Shown: positions 43,081 to 53,149 of the stretch, piece by piece
Layout: each line of letters starts with the position of its first letter
Numbering within the stretch: position 1 is the first letter of the stretch
NCBI RefSeq assembly: GCF_000166275.1
Contig: NZ_CM001023.1
Span: 682,001-746,000, forward strand
Direction of reading: 5' to 3'
DNA: 64,000 bases
Source: Algoriphagus machipongonensis
Lineage (GTDB): Bacteria > Bacteroidota > Bacteroidia > Cytophagales > Cyclobacteriaceae
Program-made: the position numbers and the translations under genes
The notes under the pieces: generated by a model
Databases searched by the model: none
The model's input: only the letters and a program-made list of their open reading frames with translations
What the model was told of the DNA's origin: nothing

Positions 43081-43587
43081 TCATTGCGACTGCAGACTTT
43101 CTATCGCTTCTTTTAATAAGTCCATTTCAAAGCCTTTACCCATCAGGTAATTGATTACTTTATACTTCTTTTTATATAGATCAGGCTCTTTAATTCTTTC
43201 CCAGTGCTTTTCTGTCTGGGCCAATAGCGTATCATAATATTCTTCCGGCTCAATCTCCATCATCCCAGACCTAATATGGTCTTGACTGATTTGCCTCATC
43301 TGTAATTCCCTTCTGATTCGGTTTTTACCCCACTTTTTCTGCCTGAATTTTCCCCTAACAAAGGATTGAGCATACCTTTCTTCGTTGATAAAATTCGTGT
43401 CAATCAGGTAATCGATTAACTCATCCGACTCTGGTTCTTGGATCCCTTTCTCATATAATTTGCGGCGTGTTTCCCAAATGCACCTCTCCTGATAGGCGCA
43501 ATAGGTTGAAAGCTTTTCCTTTGCTTCATCCAGAGCCCAGTATTTTTTTGAGGACTGTTCTTGGTTATTTTTTCGCCAGACGGACAT
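43081..43587 (-). CDS. recX: RecX family regulator of RecA
   Basis: 168 residues, all-helical RecX repeats: YCAYQERCIWETRRKLYEKG, LIDYLIDTNFINEERYAQSFVRGKFRQKKWGKNRIRREL and a third repeat KVINYLMGKGFEMDLLKEAI. RecX binds RecA filaments and limits recombination. recA is not in this window. It is divergent from tpiA, with 73 bp between. Confidence 0.9.
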   Translation of the reverse strand: MSVWRKNNQEQSSKKYWALDEAKEKLSTYCAYQERCIWETRRKLYEKGIQEPESDELIDYLIDTNFINEERYAQSFVRGKFRQKKWGKNRIRRELQMRQISQDHIRSGMMEIEPEEYYDTLLAQTEKHWERIKEPDLYKKKYKVINYLMGKGFEMDLLKEAIESLQSQ

Positions 43588-43660
43588 TTTCTGTAATTTT
43601 AAGCCAAATTACTTTTGAAAACTTTTCTTTCAAACCTGAATTCTTAAACAAACCAAAATC

Positions 43661-44422
43661 ATGCGTAAGAAAATCGTTGCCGGCAACTGGAAAATGAATA
43701 TGACTTTTGACGAAGGTCAGAAACTGACTTCTGAGATTGTCAATATGTATAAAGATGAAAATGTAAAGGATGTTGTGGCAATCTTAAACCCTCCTTTCCC
43801 ACATATTTTTCCTGTTAAAAAACTGATTGGTGGAGTAGAAGGGATTTCTCTTGGTGCACAAAACTGCTCAGATAAAGAAGCTGGAGCTTTTACTGGAGAG
43901 GTATCCGCTAAAATCATTGCTTCCTTTGGGGTAGAATATGTAATTCTTGGCCATAGCGAAAGAAGAGAGTATTTCCAGGAGGATAATGAGATTCTAGCTA
44001 CAAAAGTAAAAGAAGCTTTAGCCAATGGGTTGAAACCAATATTTTGCTGTGGTGAATCTTTGGATATCAGAACTGCTGGAACCCATGAGCCAAATGTGAA
44101 ATTTCAATTGACTCAAAGTCTTTTTGATTTAAGCCCTGAGGATTTCAGTAAAATCACCATTGCTTACGAACCAATTTGGGCAATCGGAACAGGTAAAACG
44201 GCTACAGCTGATCAAGCACAAGAAATGCATGCTGCATTGAGAAGACATATTGCTAGTCATTATGGTAAGGAGATCGCTGACAACACTTCCATTTTGTACG
44301 GTGGTAGCTGTAACCCAAAAAATGCTCAGGAGATTTTCTCTAAGCCAGATGTAGACGGTGGATTAATTGGAGGAGCTTCCTTGAAGTCCAGAGACTTCGT
44401 AGACATTATCAAATCATTCTAA
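43661..44422 (+). CDS. tpiA: Triosephosphate isomerase
   Basis: 253 residues. Active site: NWKMN (Lys), YVILGHSERR (His, about 100), IAYEPIWAIGTGK (Glu, loop 6), then ILYGGSCNPKNAQE and GLIGGASLKSRDF (phosphate site). Interconverts DHAP and glyceraldehyde 3-phosphate. First gene of a plus-strand run: prmA follows after eight bases. Confidence 0.98.
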   Translation: MRKKIVAGNWKMNMTFDEGQKLTSEIVNMYKDENVKDVVAILNPPFPHIFPVKKLIGGVEGISLGAQNCSDKEAGAFTGEVSAKIIASFGVEYVILGHSERREYFQEDNEILATKVKEALANGLKPIFCCGESLDIRTAGTHEPNVKFQLTQSLFDLSPEDFSKITIAYEPIWAIGTGKTATADQAQEMHAALRRHIASHYGKEIADNTSILYGGSCNPKNAQEIFSKPDVDGGLIGGASLKSRDFVDIIKSF

Positions 44423-44430
44423 AAAATCCC

Positions 44431-45258
44431 ATGGATTACCTGGAATTTAAAATTGCCTGCCTGGAAGAATACCGGGAAATCCTAATTGCAGAATTAGCAG
44501 AAATAGGCTTCGATTCCTTTCTTGAAACAGAGGAGGGAATTGAAGCCTATGCTCCTGAAAATGACTTTGACAGAAGTTCATTTGATGAACTCATCGATAA
44601 ATATGTGGTCCCAGCTCATATTTCTGTTCAAGAAAACATCATGTCAAAAGTTAACTGGAATGAGGAATGGGAAAAAAACTACGATCCCATTGCCGTAGAA
44701 GATTTGGTGTATGTGAGAGCCTCATTTCACCCTGCACAGCCTGAATTTAAGTATGATATTGTAATCAACCCCAAAATGTCTTTTGGCACGGGGCATCATG
44801 CTACAACCTATCAAATGCTTTTACATCAAGCCGAGTTGGACCATCAGGGAAAACGTGTACTAGATGTGGGTTCGGGAACCGGTATTTTGGCAATAATGGC
44901 TAAACTTCTTGGGGCCGATCAAGTAGAAGCCTTCGATATTGACGAATGGTGTGTAGAAAATGGTAATGAAAATTTTCAACTCAATGAGGTGGAAATTAAA
45001 ATGGACATTGGTACTATCAGAGAGGTCGATCCCCAAGGTACATTTGATATCATTTTAGCGAATATCAATAAAAATGTATTGCTTGATGAAATGGAGATTT
45101 ATACAGAGCTTTTGGCTCCTGAAGGTCTTCTTTTATTGAGTGGTTTTTATACCGAAGACATCGAAGATTTATTGGAGAGGTGCACACCTTTAGGTTTCAG
45201 CCTGGTGAAAAAACAAAGCAAAGACAATTGGGCAGCATTGGTTTTAGAAAAAAAGTAG
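44431..45258 (+). CDS. prmA: Ribosomal protein L11 methyltransferase
   Basis: 275 residues. An N-terminal substrate-binding part (YLEFKIACLEEYREILIAELAEIGFDSF) is followed by a SAM domain: MSFGTGHHATTYQML, VLDVGSGTGILAIMAKLLGA and FDIILANINKNVLL (NPPY equivalent). PrmA trimethylates L11. It is eight bases after tpiA and one base before a small membrane gene. Confidence 0.95.
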   Translation: MDYLEFKIACLEEYREILIAELAEIGFDSFLETEEGIEAYAPENDFDRSSFDELIDKYVVPAHISVQENIMSKVNWNEEWEKNYDPIAVEDLVYVRASFHPAQPEFKYDIVINPKMSFGTGHHATTYQMLLHQAELDHQGKRVLDVGSGTGILAIMAKLLGADQVEAFDIDEWCVENGNENFQLNEVEIKMDIGTIREVDPQGTFDIILANINKNVLLDEMEIYTELLAPEGLLLLSGFYTEDIEDLLERCTPLGFSLVKKQSKDNWAALVLEKK

Positions 45259-45259
45259 C

Positions 45260-45448
45260 ATGACAGAATTGATTATTTATGCCATCGTTTTTGCGGCATT
45301 AATCGGCCACTGTCTTCTAGCTGGAAAAATGTATCGTCATGTTCATCAGGACGAAAGCCTCAGCTTAAAGGATAAAAATGATTGGAAGTTGAAAGCCTTG
45401 GTGTTTCCAGGGTATTTTTGGTTTCAATATAAAAAGAGAAAAGCTTAG
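45260..45448 (+). CDS. Small membrane protein, unknown
   Basis: 62 residues. One N-terminal hydrophobic helix (about 3-21, ELIIYAIVFAALIGHCLLA) and a basic tail (KALVFPGYFWFQYKKRKA). Starts one base after the prmA stop, so it is very likely translated from the same message. No family recognised. The spacing supports it as a real gene. Confidence 0.72.
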   Translation: MTELIIYAIVFAALIGHCLLAGKMYRHVHQDESLSLKDKNDWKLKALVFPGYFWFQYKKRKA

Positions 45449-45535
45449 TGCCATTTTCGATTTTGAAGAACTTTTTTACCACATTAGAGGATTAAGGTAA
45501 ATACACATTTATCTTTTTAACCCCAGAAATAACCC

Positions 45536-47260
45536 ATGGAGTACGTTTGGAAACAGAAACCAAGAGCGACAGGAACACTTGTCGAACAACTAGGACGGGA
45601 AATCAATGTCAATCCCATTCTTGCCAACATGCTCATCAATCGTGGGGTAGATAATTTTGATACAGCCAAAAATTACTTTCGACCCAGCTTAAGCAAATTA
45701 CATGATCCTTTTTTGATGAAGGATATGACCGAAGCGATCGAAAGAATTGAAAAGGCAATACAGCAAGATGAAAAGATTCTTGTTTACGGTGATTATGATG
45801 TAGATGGCACGACCGCTGTCGCATTGGTTTACAGTTATCTTCAGAGCTTTTACTCTAAAGTTGATTTTTATATCCCGGATCGATACAAGGAAGGGTATGG
45901 TATTTCTTCCAAAGGCGTCAGGTTTGCAGCAGAAAACAATTATAAACTGATCATTGCTCTTGACTGCGGAATTAAAGCAATCGAGAAAGTAGCCTTAGCC
46001 AAAGAACTGGGGGTGGATTTTATTATTTGTGACCACCACACACCAGGAGATGAATTACCCCAAGCAGTAGCCGTCTTGGATGCAAAGCGGAAAGATTGTG
46101 AATACCCTTACAAAGAGCTGAGCGGTGCTGGAGTAGGCTTTAAACTTATTCAAGCGCATGCAAAAATAAGAGAGATTGAAGAGTCTGCGCTTTATGCTTA
46201 TTTGGACCTGTTAGTTGTAAGTATCGCGGCAGACATTGTTCCGATTACAGGTGAGAATAGAATTCTTGCCTATTATGGCTTAGAGAGAATCAACAATACC
46301 CCAAGACCGGGTTTAAAAGCGTTGATGCTTAGTGCCAAAATCGAAAAGGAGATTGGTATTTCGGACATTGTTTTTAAGATAGGACCTAGAATTAATGCCT
46401 CTGGTAGACTGGAGCATGCCAAAGCTTCTGTGGAACTTCTGATTTCAACAGACCTTGATTTGGCCATAGAGCGAGCTAAGGTAGTGGATGAGGTAAACAC
46501 GACTCGTAGGAATTTTGACGAAAATATTACCAAGGAGGCCTTTGAAATGATCGCCGAACGTGAAGCGTCCAATGAATGGAATTCCACGGTGCTTTTCAAA
46601 GAAGATTGGCATAAAGGTGTGATAGGGATTGTAGCAAGTCGCTGTATTGAAAAATACTACAGGCCTACAATTATTTTGACAGAGTCTAATGGCAAGGCGA
46701 CAGGTAGTGCTAGATCGGTAGTGGATTTTAATATCTACGAGGCCATTTCTGAATGCGCAGGATTGCTAGACCAATTTGGAGGACATAAATATGCTGCCGG
46801 ACTTACTTTGTCTGTAGACAAGGTGGAGGATTTTCAGATTATGTTTGAAAAAGTGGTTAAAAGCCGCATCGAGGAAGTCCATAGGAAACCTGTTATTGAG
46901 ATAGATGATGAGTTACTTTTGGATCAGATCAACTATAAGTTTTATAACATCCTGAAGCAAATGGCTCCTTTTGGACCAGGAAATACAGAACCTGTTTTCA
47001 GAATTTCACAGGCATATGCTGAAAACGTCATTATATTGAAGGACAAACACCTAAGATTTAATATTGTCCAAGATGGTCAGGTGACAAAACCCGTTTGTTT
47101 GGGGTTTGGCCTGGCAGATAAAACCAAAGACCCCGATCATACGATAGTAAAGATGTTGCAAGGGAAAATGCGTTTCGATATTGTAGCAGAAATGCGCGAG
47201 AATTTCTTCCGTGACAAATCTAGTTTACAACTCTATGTGAAAGACATCAAATTTGATTGA
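45536..47260 (+). CDS. recJ: Single-stranded-DNA-specific exonuclease RecJ
   Basis: 574 residues. DHH phosphoesterase motifs: [17 protein letters not shown] (DYDVDG at 86-91), [20 protein letters not shown] and [11 protein letters not shown]. The DHHA1 domain has [14 protein letters not shown], and the OB-like C-terminal domain contains [13 protein letters not shown]. Degrades single-stranded DNA 5' to 3' in recombination and mismatch repair. lptB begins two bases after the stop. Confidence 0.97.
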   Translation: MEYVWKQKPRATGTLVEQLGREINVNPILANMLINRGVDNFDTAKNYFRPSLSKLHDPFLMKDMTEAIERIEKAIQQDEKILVYGDYDVDGTTAVALVYSYLQSFYSKVDFYIPDRYKEGYGISSKGVRFAAENNYKLIIALDCGIKAIEKVALAKELGVDFIICDHHTPGDELPQAVAVLDAKRKDCEYPYKELSGAGVGFKLIQAHAKIREIEESALYAYLDLLVVSIAADIVPITGENRILAYYGLERINNTPRPGLKALMLSAKIEKEIGISDIVFKIGPRINASGRLEHAKASVELLISTDLDLAIERAKVVDEVNTTRRNFDENITKEAFEMIAEREASNEWNSTVLFKEDWHKGVIGIVASRCIEKYYRPTIILTESNGKATGSARSVVDFNIYEAISECAGLLDQFGGHKYAAGLTLSVDKVEDFQIMFEKVVKSRIEEVHRKPVIEIDDELLLDQINYKFYNILKQMAPFGPGNTEPVFRISQAYAENVIILKDKHLRFNIVQDGQVTKPVCLGFGLADKTKDPDHTIVKMLQGKMRFDIVAEMRENFFRDKSSLQLYVKDIKFD

Positions 47261-47261
47261 T

Positions 47262-47999
47262 ATGCTGCTAAAAGCCGATAACCTAGTCAAAATATACAAA
47301 GGTCGCCGTGTGGTGAATGATATTTCTGTGGAAGTGGAGCAAGGAGAGATCGTAGGTCTTTTGGGGCCAAATGGAGCAGGGAAAACCACTTCTTTTTATA
47401 TGATTGTGGGGCTTGTTCAGCCAAATGAAGGGAAAATATATCTGGATAAGGATAATATTACCAGCCTTCCCATGTACAAAAGAGCAAAGCTTGGAATAGG
47501 CTATTTGGCACAGGAGGCTTCTGTATTTAGAAAATTATCGGTAGAAGAAAATATCATGGCTGTTTTGGAGATGACCAAAATGCCCAAACAGGAAAGAAAG
47601 GAAAAAGTAGAAAGTTTGCTGGAGGAATTTAGCTTAACCCATGTGAGAAAAAACTTGGGGATGGTATTGTCTGGGGGAGAAAGAAGAAGGACAGAAATAG
47701 CTAGAGCTTTGGCTGTAGATCCTAAATTCGTTCTATTGGATGAGCCTTTTGCCGGAGTAGATCCGATTGCTGTAGAAGAAATTCAAACGATTGTTGCTAA
47801 ATTAAAGAATAAGAACATCGGGATTTTAATAACTGACCACAATGTCAATGAAACGCTTTCTATCACAGACAGGGCATATTTGATGTTTGAAGGGAAATTA
47901 TTAAAAGCAGGTACTGCGGAAGAACTTGCTGCTGATGAACAAGTAAGAAAAGTGTATTTGGGAAGTCAATTTGAGCTAAAAAGAAAAATTTTTAATTAA
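47262..47999 (+). CDS. lptB: LPS export ABC transporter ATP-binding protein LptB
   Basis: 245 residues from the ATG at 47262, just past the recJ stop; the TTG at 47253 would overlap recJ. Walker [15 protein letters not shown]-loop YLAQEAS, signature [15 protein letters not shown], Walker [14 protein letters not shown] and H-loop TDHNVNET. LptB powers extraction of LPS from the inner membrane with LptFG. The stop overlaps the next start (TAATG). Confidence 0.93.
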   Translation: MLLKADNLVKIYKGRRVVNDISVEVEQGEIVGLLGPNGAGKTTSFYMIVGLVQPNEGKIYLDKDNITSLPMYKRAKLGIGYLAQEASVFRKLSVEENIMAVLEMTKMPKQERKEKVESLLEEFSLTHVRKNLGMVLSGGERRRTEIARALAVDPKFVLLDEPFAGVDPIAVEEIQTIVAKLKNKNIGILITDHNVNETLSITDRAYLMFEGKLLKAGTAEELAADEQVRKVYLGSQFELKRKIFN

Positions 48000-49540
48000 T
48001 GGAAGTCCTTAATTCTTTTATGTCCTGGATTTTTAAAAACCGCTTGGGGCAAATCGAAAATTTCAAGAACCACCCGATTCAGGTTCAGGACACTATATTT
48101 TTTGAATTAATAAAAGCTGGAAAAGAGACAGAGTTCGGTAAAGAGTATAATTTTAATTCTATTCGCAATTACGATGATTTTGCGAGGCAAGTCCCAATTT
48201 TGGATTATGAAGGGATCAAGCCTTACATAGATAAAACCATGAAAGGAAACCAAGGGGTTCTTTGGAATTCGGACATAGAATGGTTTGCTAAATCTTCAGG
48301 AACTACCTCATCAAGAAGTAAATATATTCCAGTCACCACCGAATGTCTGGAAGAATGTCATTATAAAGGGGGGAAGGATTTGGTTTCACTTTATATAGCC
48401 AATTACCCAAATTCTAGACTTTTTGCAGGAAAAAGCCTCACTATAGGAGGGACTTTAGAAAAGAATCCTCTAAATCCACAAGGAACTGCTAAAGCTGGTG
48501 ATATTTCCGCAGTGATCATGCAAAACCTTCCTATTTGGGCTCAGTTTGTAAGGACTCCTTCCTTGGAGACGGCACTTATGAGCGAGTGGGAGGCAAAGAT
48601 CGATAAGATGGCCAGAGAGACCATGAATGAAGATGTAACCTGTATTGCAGGAGTTCCCACCTGGACTATCGTCTTGATCCAAAAGATCATGGAAATCAAA
48701 AAGGCCAATAACATATTGGAAGTATGGCCAAATTTGGAAGTTTTTTTCCATGGTGCCGTCGCGTTTGGTCCTTATCGTAGTCTTTTCAAAGAATTAATTC
48801 CTTCCTCAAGAATGCGGTATGTAGAAACCTACAATGCCTCGGAAGGCTTTTTTGGAATTCAAGATCAAGCTAATTCAGAGGAGCTTTTACTGCTTTTGGA
48901 TTATGGTATTTTCTACGAATTTATTCCCATGGAAGAATGGGAGAAAGAAAACCCCAAAGTGGTACCATTGGCGGGTGTGGAAGTAGATAAGAATTATGCT
49001 ATGGTCATTACTACGAATGGTGGACTATGGAGATATAAAATTGGCGATACGGTTAAGTTTACTTCGACTACCCCTTATCGATTTAAAATCACAGGCAGGA
49101 CCAAGCATTTTATCAATGCATTTGGAGAAGAAGTGATCGTAGAAAACGCAGAAAGAGCAATACAGTTTGCAGCTGAGCATACCGGTGCCACGATATCTAA
49201 TTTTACAGCTGCCCCAGTTTATTTTGAGAATTCTGAATCAAAAGGAGCTCATGAATGGCTAATAGAATTTCATAAGGGCCCCTCTGATTGTAATAAATTC
49301 AATTCCTTACTCGATAAGCATTTAAGAGAAATCAATTCTGATTACGATGCCAAAAGGTATAAGGATTTAGCTTTGACTGCGCCTGTAATTCATCATGCTC
49401 CTCATGGTCTTTTTGATCTTTGGTTAGGAGAAAAAGGCAAACTTGGAGGCCAACACAAAGTGCCTAGACTTTCGAATAATAGGGAGTATTTGGATGAAAT
49501 TCTGAAATTGATGGAAAGTGTAAATTCCGTAAAAAATTAA
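47999..49540 (+). CDS. GH3 family acyl-adenylating enzyme-like protein
   Basis: 513 residues, similar to GH3 auxin-responsive proteins: AKSSGTTSSRSKYIPVT (ATP-binding P-loop, about 100-116), FFHGAVAFGPYRSLFKEL, MRYVETYNASEGFFGIQD and LWRYKIGDTVKFTSTTPYRFKITGRTKHFINAFGEEV (hinge). Plant GH3s join amino acids to hormones after adenylation; the bacterial substrate is unknown. It overlaps lptB by one base and precedes an M23 peptidase, so it may act in envelope metabolism. Confidence 0.9.
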   Translation: MEVLNSFMSWIFKNRLGQIENFKNHPIQVQDTIFFELIKAGKETEFGKEYNFNSIRNYDDFARQVPILDYEGIKPYIDKTMKGNQGVLWNSDIEWFAKSSGTTSSRSKYIPVTTECLEECHYKGGKDLVSLYIANYPNSRLFAGKSLTIGGTLEKNPLNPQGTAKAGDISAVIMQNLPIWAQFVRTPSLETALMSEWEAKIDKMARETMNEDVTCIAGVPTWTIVLIQKIMEIKKANNILEVWPNLEVFFHGAVAFGPYRSLFKELIPSSRMRYVETYNASEGFFGIQDQANSEELLLLLDYGIFYEFIPMEEWEKENPKVVPLAGVEVDKNYAMVITTNGGLWRYKIGDTVKFTSTTPYRFKITGRTKHFINAFGEEVIVENAERAIQFAAEHTGATISNFTAAPVYFENSESKGAHEWLIEFHKGPSDCNKFNSLLDKHLREINSDYDAKRYKDLALTAPVIHHAPHGLFDLWLGEKGKLGGQHKVPRLSNNREYLDEILKLMESVNSVKN

Positions 49541-49568
49541 AATCATTTTCGCAGTGGTAGAGAAATCA

Positions 49569-50387
49569 ATGTTTGGAAGCAAAATAGGTTTGTTGCTCCT
49601 CTTTTTCCTTTCTGCCCATTTCCCCATTCTTGCTCAGAAGAATATCAAGATTTACACTGAAGAAGATAATAATCTCATCAAGCTATATGCTGATAACATG
49701 GAGTATTCTCCCATCAGCATGGACTTGGTTTTGGATCTGGATAATTTTAAAGCTGCTGATGGAGAGAACCAATCTTTTACTCTTCCTGCTAGGTCCACGA
49801 AGTTTCTGTTAACGGAACTGGAGATTTCCGATCGAAGGAAAGTATCCAAGTTTTCTTACAATTTTAAAACCTGGTTTGGGCCAAAAGAATTGATAGATGA
49901 AAACCCTGACTTTGAGTATTCTTTGCCTTTTGAGTCTGGTAAAAGTTTTATTTTATCCCAAGGTTATGACGGTAAACTTTCTCATAAGGGGCAAAATGAG
50001 TTAGATTTCACTATGCCCATTGGTACCATAGTTACTGCCATCCGAGATGGGGTGGTCATAGATTTTGTAGAGGAGAATGATCGGGGATGTCCTACGGAGG
50101 ATTGTAAGAAGTTAAACAATTACATCTTGGTGTATCAGAGTGATGGCACGCTCGCTGAATATGTTCATTTAAAAAAGGATGGAGTTGATGTTGAAATTGG
50201 AGATGAGATTGAGCAAGGCCAAGCCATAGGTTTCAGTGGCAACACCGGCTATAGCTCAGGACCTCATTTACATATTTCTGTTTTCCAATTTCGTGAGGGA
50301 AGGAAAGTTACTTTCCCTACCAAATTCAAGGTAGCAAATGAAGAGCAAGCGATTTTTTTGGAGGAGGGCAATTTCTATGAGAAATAA
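49569..50387 (+). CDS. Secreted M23 family metallopeptidase-like protein
   Basis: 272 residues from the ATG at 49569; the frame opens at a GTG (49554) but the ATG gives a clean signal peptide (IGLLLLFFLSAHFPILAQ). An N-terminal beta domain (about 25-120) precedes the M23 domain (about 125-260). The metal site has SHKGQNELDF (H...D), and GYSSGPHLHISVF gives HxH. It probably cleaves peptidoglycan cross-bridges or binds them. Last gene of the tpiA-prmA-recJ-lptB-GH3 run. Confidence 0.88.
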   Translation: MFGSKIGLLLLFFLSAHFPILAQKNIKIYTEEDNNLIKLYADNMEYSPISMDLVLDLDNFKAADGENQSFTLPARSTKFLLTELEISDRRKVSKFSYNFKTWFGPKELIDENPDFEYSLPFESGKSFILSQGYDGKLSHKGQNELDFTMPIGTIVTAIRDGVVIDFVEENDRGCPTEDCKKLNNYILVYQSDGTLAEYVHLKKDGVDVEIGDEIEQGQAIGFSGNTGYSSGPHLHISVFQFREGRKVTFPTKFKVANEEQAIFLEEGNFYEK

Positions 50388-50388
50388 A

Positions 50389-50414
50389 AAAAGCGATCTA
50401 TTTAGACCGCTTTT
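50389..50414. terminator. Bidirectional hairpin overlapping the kmo stop codon
   Basis: AAAAGCGATCTA (50389-50400) pairs with TAGACCGCTTTT (50403-50414). On the minus strand the T-rich tail follows the kmo stop; on the plus strand it follows the M23 gene by two bases. Confidence 0.75.
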
Positions 50415-51754
50415 GCTGTTTCCATCTGAAAGATGATTTCCTCATAATCGAGTTTATTCCAATTTTCAGTAATGAGAGGATCTCTCATCACGCGGTCCAT
50501 AATTTCTTCCTGTAGTTTTCCTTGAGCATAAGCTTCAGAATAACTAATGTCAGAAAAAGTCACCATAGTATATAACGGAATCCAATCGTTTGGATAAAGC
50601 TCATGAAGCTTGGCTTCAATTTTCTTTCTTAAAATAAACTTAGGGTCTGCTACGGAATCACGCATCTCTACAAAATTCTCCATAGCAAGCTGGCAGATCG
50701 CATCCGTATCTCTTTTTCTGACCTTCTGGAATTTTTCAAATACCAAGTCCCAGCTATTGGTTCCTAGTTTTTCGATGAGCTCATTTAAGATAAAGCAATC
50801 TTCGAAGCCACAGTTCATACCTTGACCATAGAATGGTACCATCGCATGAGAGGCATCACCAATTAAGAGGCTATTACCTTGAACCCATGGATAGCATTCC
50901 ACATTGACCAATGCAGAGGTAGGGTTTTTGAAAAACTCCTCGGCTACCTTAGGCATTAACTGGTAAGCGTCGTCAAAGTAATTTTTGAAAACACTTTTAA
51001 GGTCTTTTTCATCCCGGATTTTGTCAAAGCATACTTTTGTCCCTTCAAATGGGAGAAATAAAGTACAAGTGAATGACTTATCTGGATTAGGTAAGGCAAT
51101 CAGCATGAATTTACCTCTTGGCCAAATATGCAGAGCATTCGGGTCCATGGCAAACTCACCATCTTTAGTAGCTGGAATTGTTAATTCCTTATATCCATGC
51201 GAGATATACTCTTGCTTGTAATTAAAGCGAATTTGCTTTTGCATGGAAAGCCTTAATGCTGAATAGGCACCATCAGCTCCTACAATGACAGGGGCTTGTA
51301 ATTTTTTCTCGCCGGCAGGAGTTTCAAAAGAGATTACCTGATCAGAAAAATCTACCTCTTGGCATTTATACTCAAATTCAAAATGAGCACCTAATCGCTC
51401 ACCTTCTTCAGCCAATAACTGATTGAACTTACCACGCGAAATTGAATAAATGGCTTGCTCCTCCGTTCCGTAGGGAATAAAGGTGGTGCCTCCATGTTCA
51501 TCGTGTATTTTTCTTCCATACATCGGGATTGCCAGCGGAAGAACTTTGTCTTTTAGACCAACCTGCTCCAGGCTTTTCCAACCTCGGTGGCTCAAAGCCA
51601 TGTTGATTGATCTTCCTCCTTCATCATAAGGAGTTTTTCGCTTATCCGGGCGTTTGTCGTAGACAGTTACATCCAGTCCGTGACGCTTCAGGTAGATGGC
51701 CATTAATGAGCCAATTAATCCTGCTCCCAGTATGGTGATTTCATTCTTTTTCAT
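50402..51754 (-). CDS. kmo: Kynurenine 3-monooxygenase
   Basis: 450 residues. Flavoprotein that hydroxylates L-kynurenine with NADPH and O2. FAD site ILGAGLIGSLMAIYLKRHGLDVTVYDKR (about 8-35), GRSINMALSHRGW (substrate/FAD loop), VIVGADGAYSALR (DG motif) and GDASHAMVPFYGQGMNCGFEDC (GD motif). The C-terminal part that anchors the eukaryotic enzyme is short here. It follows kynU by 25 bp and shares its strand, giving a kynurenine operon. Confidence 0.96.
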   Translation of the reverse strand: MKKNEITILGAGLIGSLMAIYLKRHGLDVTVYDKRPDKRKTPYDEGGRSINMALSHRGWKSLEQVGLKDKVLPLAIPMYGRKIHDEHGGTTFIPYGTEEQAIYSISRGKFNQLLAEEGERLGAHFEFEYKCQEVDFSDQVISFETPAGEKKLQAPVIVGADGAYSALRLSMQKQIRFNYKQEYISHGYKELTIPATKDGEFAMDPNALHIWPRGKFMLIALPNPDKSFTCTLFLPFEGTKVCFDKIRDEKDLKSVFKNYFDDAYQLMPKVAEEFFKNPTSALVNVECYPWVQGNSLLIGDASHAMVPFYGQGMNCGFEDCFILNELIEKLGTNSWDLVFEKFQKVRKRDTDAICQLAMENFVEMRDSVADPKFILRKKIEAKLHELYPNDWIPLYTMVTFSDISYSEAYAQGKLQEEIMDRVMRDPLITENWNKLDYEEIIFQMETAKAV

Positions 51755-51779
51755 TTGGATAATTTTTATCCCAGTTTCT

Positions 51780-53066
51780 TTAAGCGAATTTTTTAAGACT
51801 TTGTTCCAAAATCAGACCAAAGCTGAAAACATCCATGAAACTATTATACAGCGGAGTAGGTGCTAATCGAATTACATTTGGATTTCTCCAATCACCCACC
51901 ACTCCTTGACTATACCACTCATCGAATACGGCCTTGCCTCCTCGATGAATGTGCAAAGATAGTTGACAACCTCTCTCGGCAGGGTCTTTTGGCGTAATAA
52001 TTTCCAAAATCCCTGATTTTCCGCTTATTTCCTGAATTAGATACTCCAAATAGCCGGTTAATTTTTCGCTTTTTGCCAGTAATTTTTCCATTCCGGCTTC
52101 TTGAAAAATATCTAAAGAAGCCTGATGTGCTGCCAAAGCAAGTACATTTGAGTTGGCTACTTGCCAACCATCCGCGCCATGCATAGGGATAAATCCTTTT
52201 TCCATAAGAAAACGCTGCCCTTCATCATGTCCCCACCAACCAGCAAAACGAGGAAGGTCTGGTCTCTCGGCAAATCGCTCATGAACAAATATTCCTGAAA
52301 TGTTTCCTGGGCCTGAATTCATGTATTTATAACTGCACCAGGTAGCAAAATCAACATCCCAATCATGCAGCTTCAAACTTGCGTTTCCAGCGGCATGAGC
52401 TAAATCAAATCCAGCATAGGCTCCCACAGCATGTGCGGCATTGGTGATTGCCTTGATGTCAAATAATTGACCTGTATAATATTGTAGCCCTGCCATATTT
52501 ACTACGGCCAGGGAATCACCCAGTTCATGGATTTTAGCAAGAATATCCTCAGTTCTTAGATTGTGCTCGCCGGCTCTTGGTTTTAGTTCTATAATAGTGC
52601 TTTCTGGATCTAGCCCATGAAATTTAACCTGAGTTTCGAGCATGTATTGATCCGATGGAAATGCTCCTGCTTCCACCAATATTTTATTTCTTTTTTCTGT
52701 TGGCTGGTAGAAAGAAACCATTAAAAAGTGGAGGTTAGAACTCAAATTATTCATTGCCACCACTTCATGTGTATGGGCTCCCACAATTTCAGCTAATGCA
52801 GGTTTGGATTTTTTTCTTGCATAATACCATGCGTCTTCTCCATGGAAATGACCATCAACAGCTAAATTTTCCCAGTTGGAAAGCTCTTTGTCGAGATAAG
52901 ACTTTACCGTCTTTGGCTGTAAGCCAAGGGAGTTTCCACAAAAATAAATGGCTTGTTTTCCATTCACCTTTGGGAAATAAAATTGATCTCTAAATTTCGC
53001 CAATGGATCATCTTCATCCATTTTTTTGGCAAACTCTGCTGTAAACTGATATTCGGTTGGGTTCAT
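51780..53066 (-). CDS. kynU: Kynureninase
   Basis: 428 residues from the ATG at 53066; the extra four residues up to 53078 are not needed. PLP enzyme that splits 3-hydroxykynurenine to 3-hydroxyanthranilate and alanine. Motifs: YFCGNSLGLQPK, ANMNNLSSN-like AMNNLSSNLHFLM, GFDLAHAAGN (PLP Asp) and WCSYKYMNSGPGN with the Schiff-base Lys; GWWGH and VRLAPTPLYN-like VIRLAPTPLYNSF complete the family signature. Middle gene of the kynurenine cluster. Confidence 0.96.
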   Translation of the reverse strand: MNPTEYQFTAEFAKKMDEDDPLAKFRDQFYFPKVNGKQAIYFCGNSLGLQPKTVKSYLDKELSNWENLAVDGHFHGEDAWYYARKKSKPALAEIVGAHTHEVVAMNNLSSNLHFLMVSFYQPTEKRNKILVEAGAFPSDQYMLETQVKFHGLDPESTIIELKPRAGEHNLRTEDILAKIHELGDSLAVVNMAGLQYYTGQLFDIKAITNAAHAVGAYAGFDLAHAAGNASLKLHDWDVDFATWCSYKYMNSGPGNISGIFVHERFAERPDLPRFAGWWGHDEGQRFLMEKGFIPMHGADGWQVANSNVLALAAHQASLDIFQEAGMEKLLAKSEKLTGYLEYLIQEISGKSGILEIITPKDPAERGCQLSLHIHRGGKAVFDEWYSQGVVGDWRNPNVIRLAPTPLYNSFMDVFSFGLILEQSLKKFA

Positions 53067-53086
53067 AATTATTCTCAAATAAATAA

Positions 53087-53110
53087 AGCAGCCTGAACAC
53101 TCAAGCTGCT
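53087..53110 (-). other. Hairpin in the 83-bp gap between 3-hydroxyanthranilate dioxygenase gene and kynU
   Basis: Minus-strand stem AGCAGCTTGA / TCAGGCTGCT (one wobble) with GTGT loop, followed by TTATTTATTT. It resembles a weak intrinsic terminator or attenuator inside the presumed operon. A second, A/T-only stem (53126-53133 with 53144-53151) lies at the dioxygenase stop. Confidence 0.55.
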
Positions 53111-53149
53111 ATAATTTAAACTTATAAAAAGTGTCAAAACGTTCACTTT

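Noticed and set aside
47253..47261. TTG start of lptB inside recJ
   Set aside because: The ATG at 47262 gives a normal LptB N-terminus; TTG would add three residues and is not needed.
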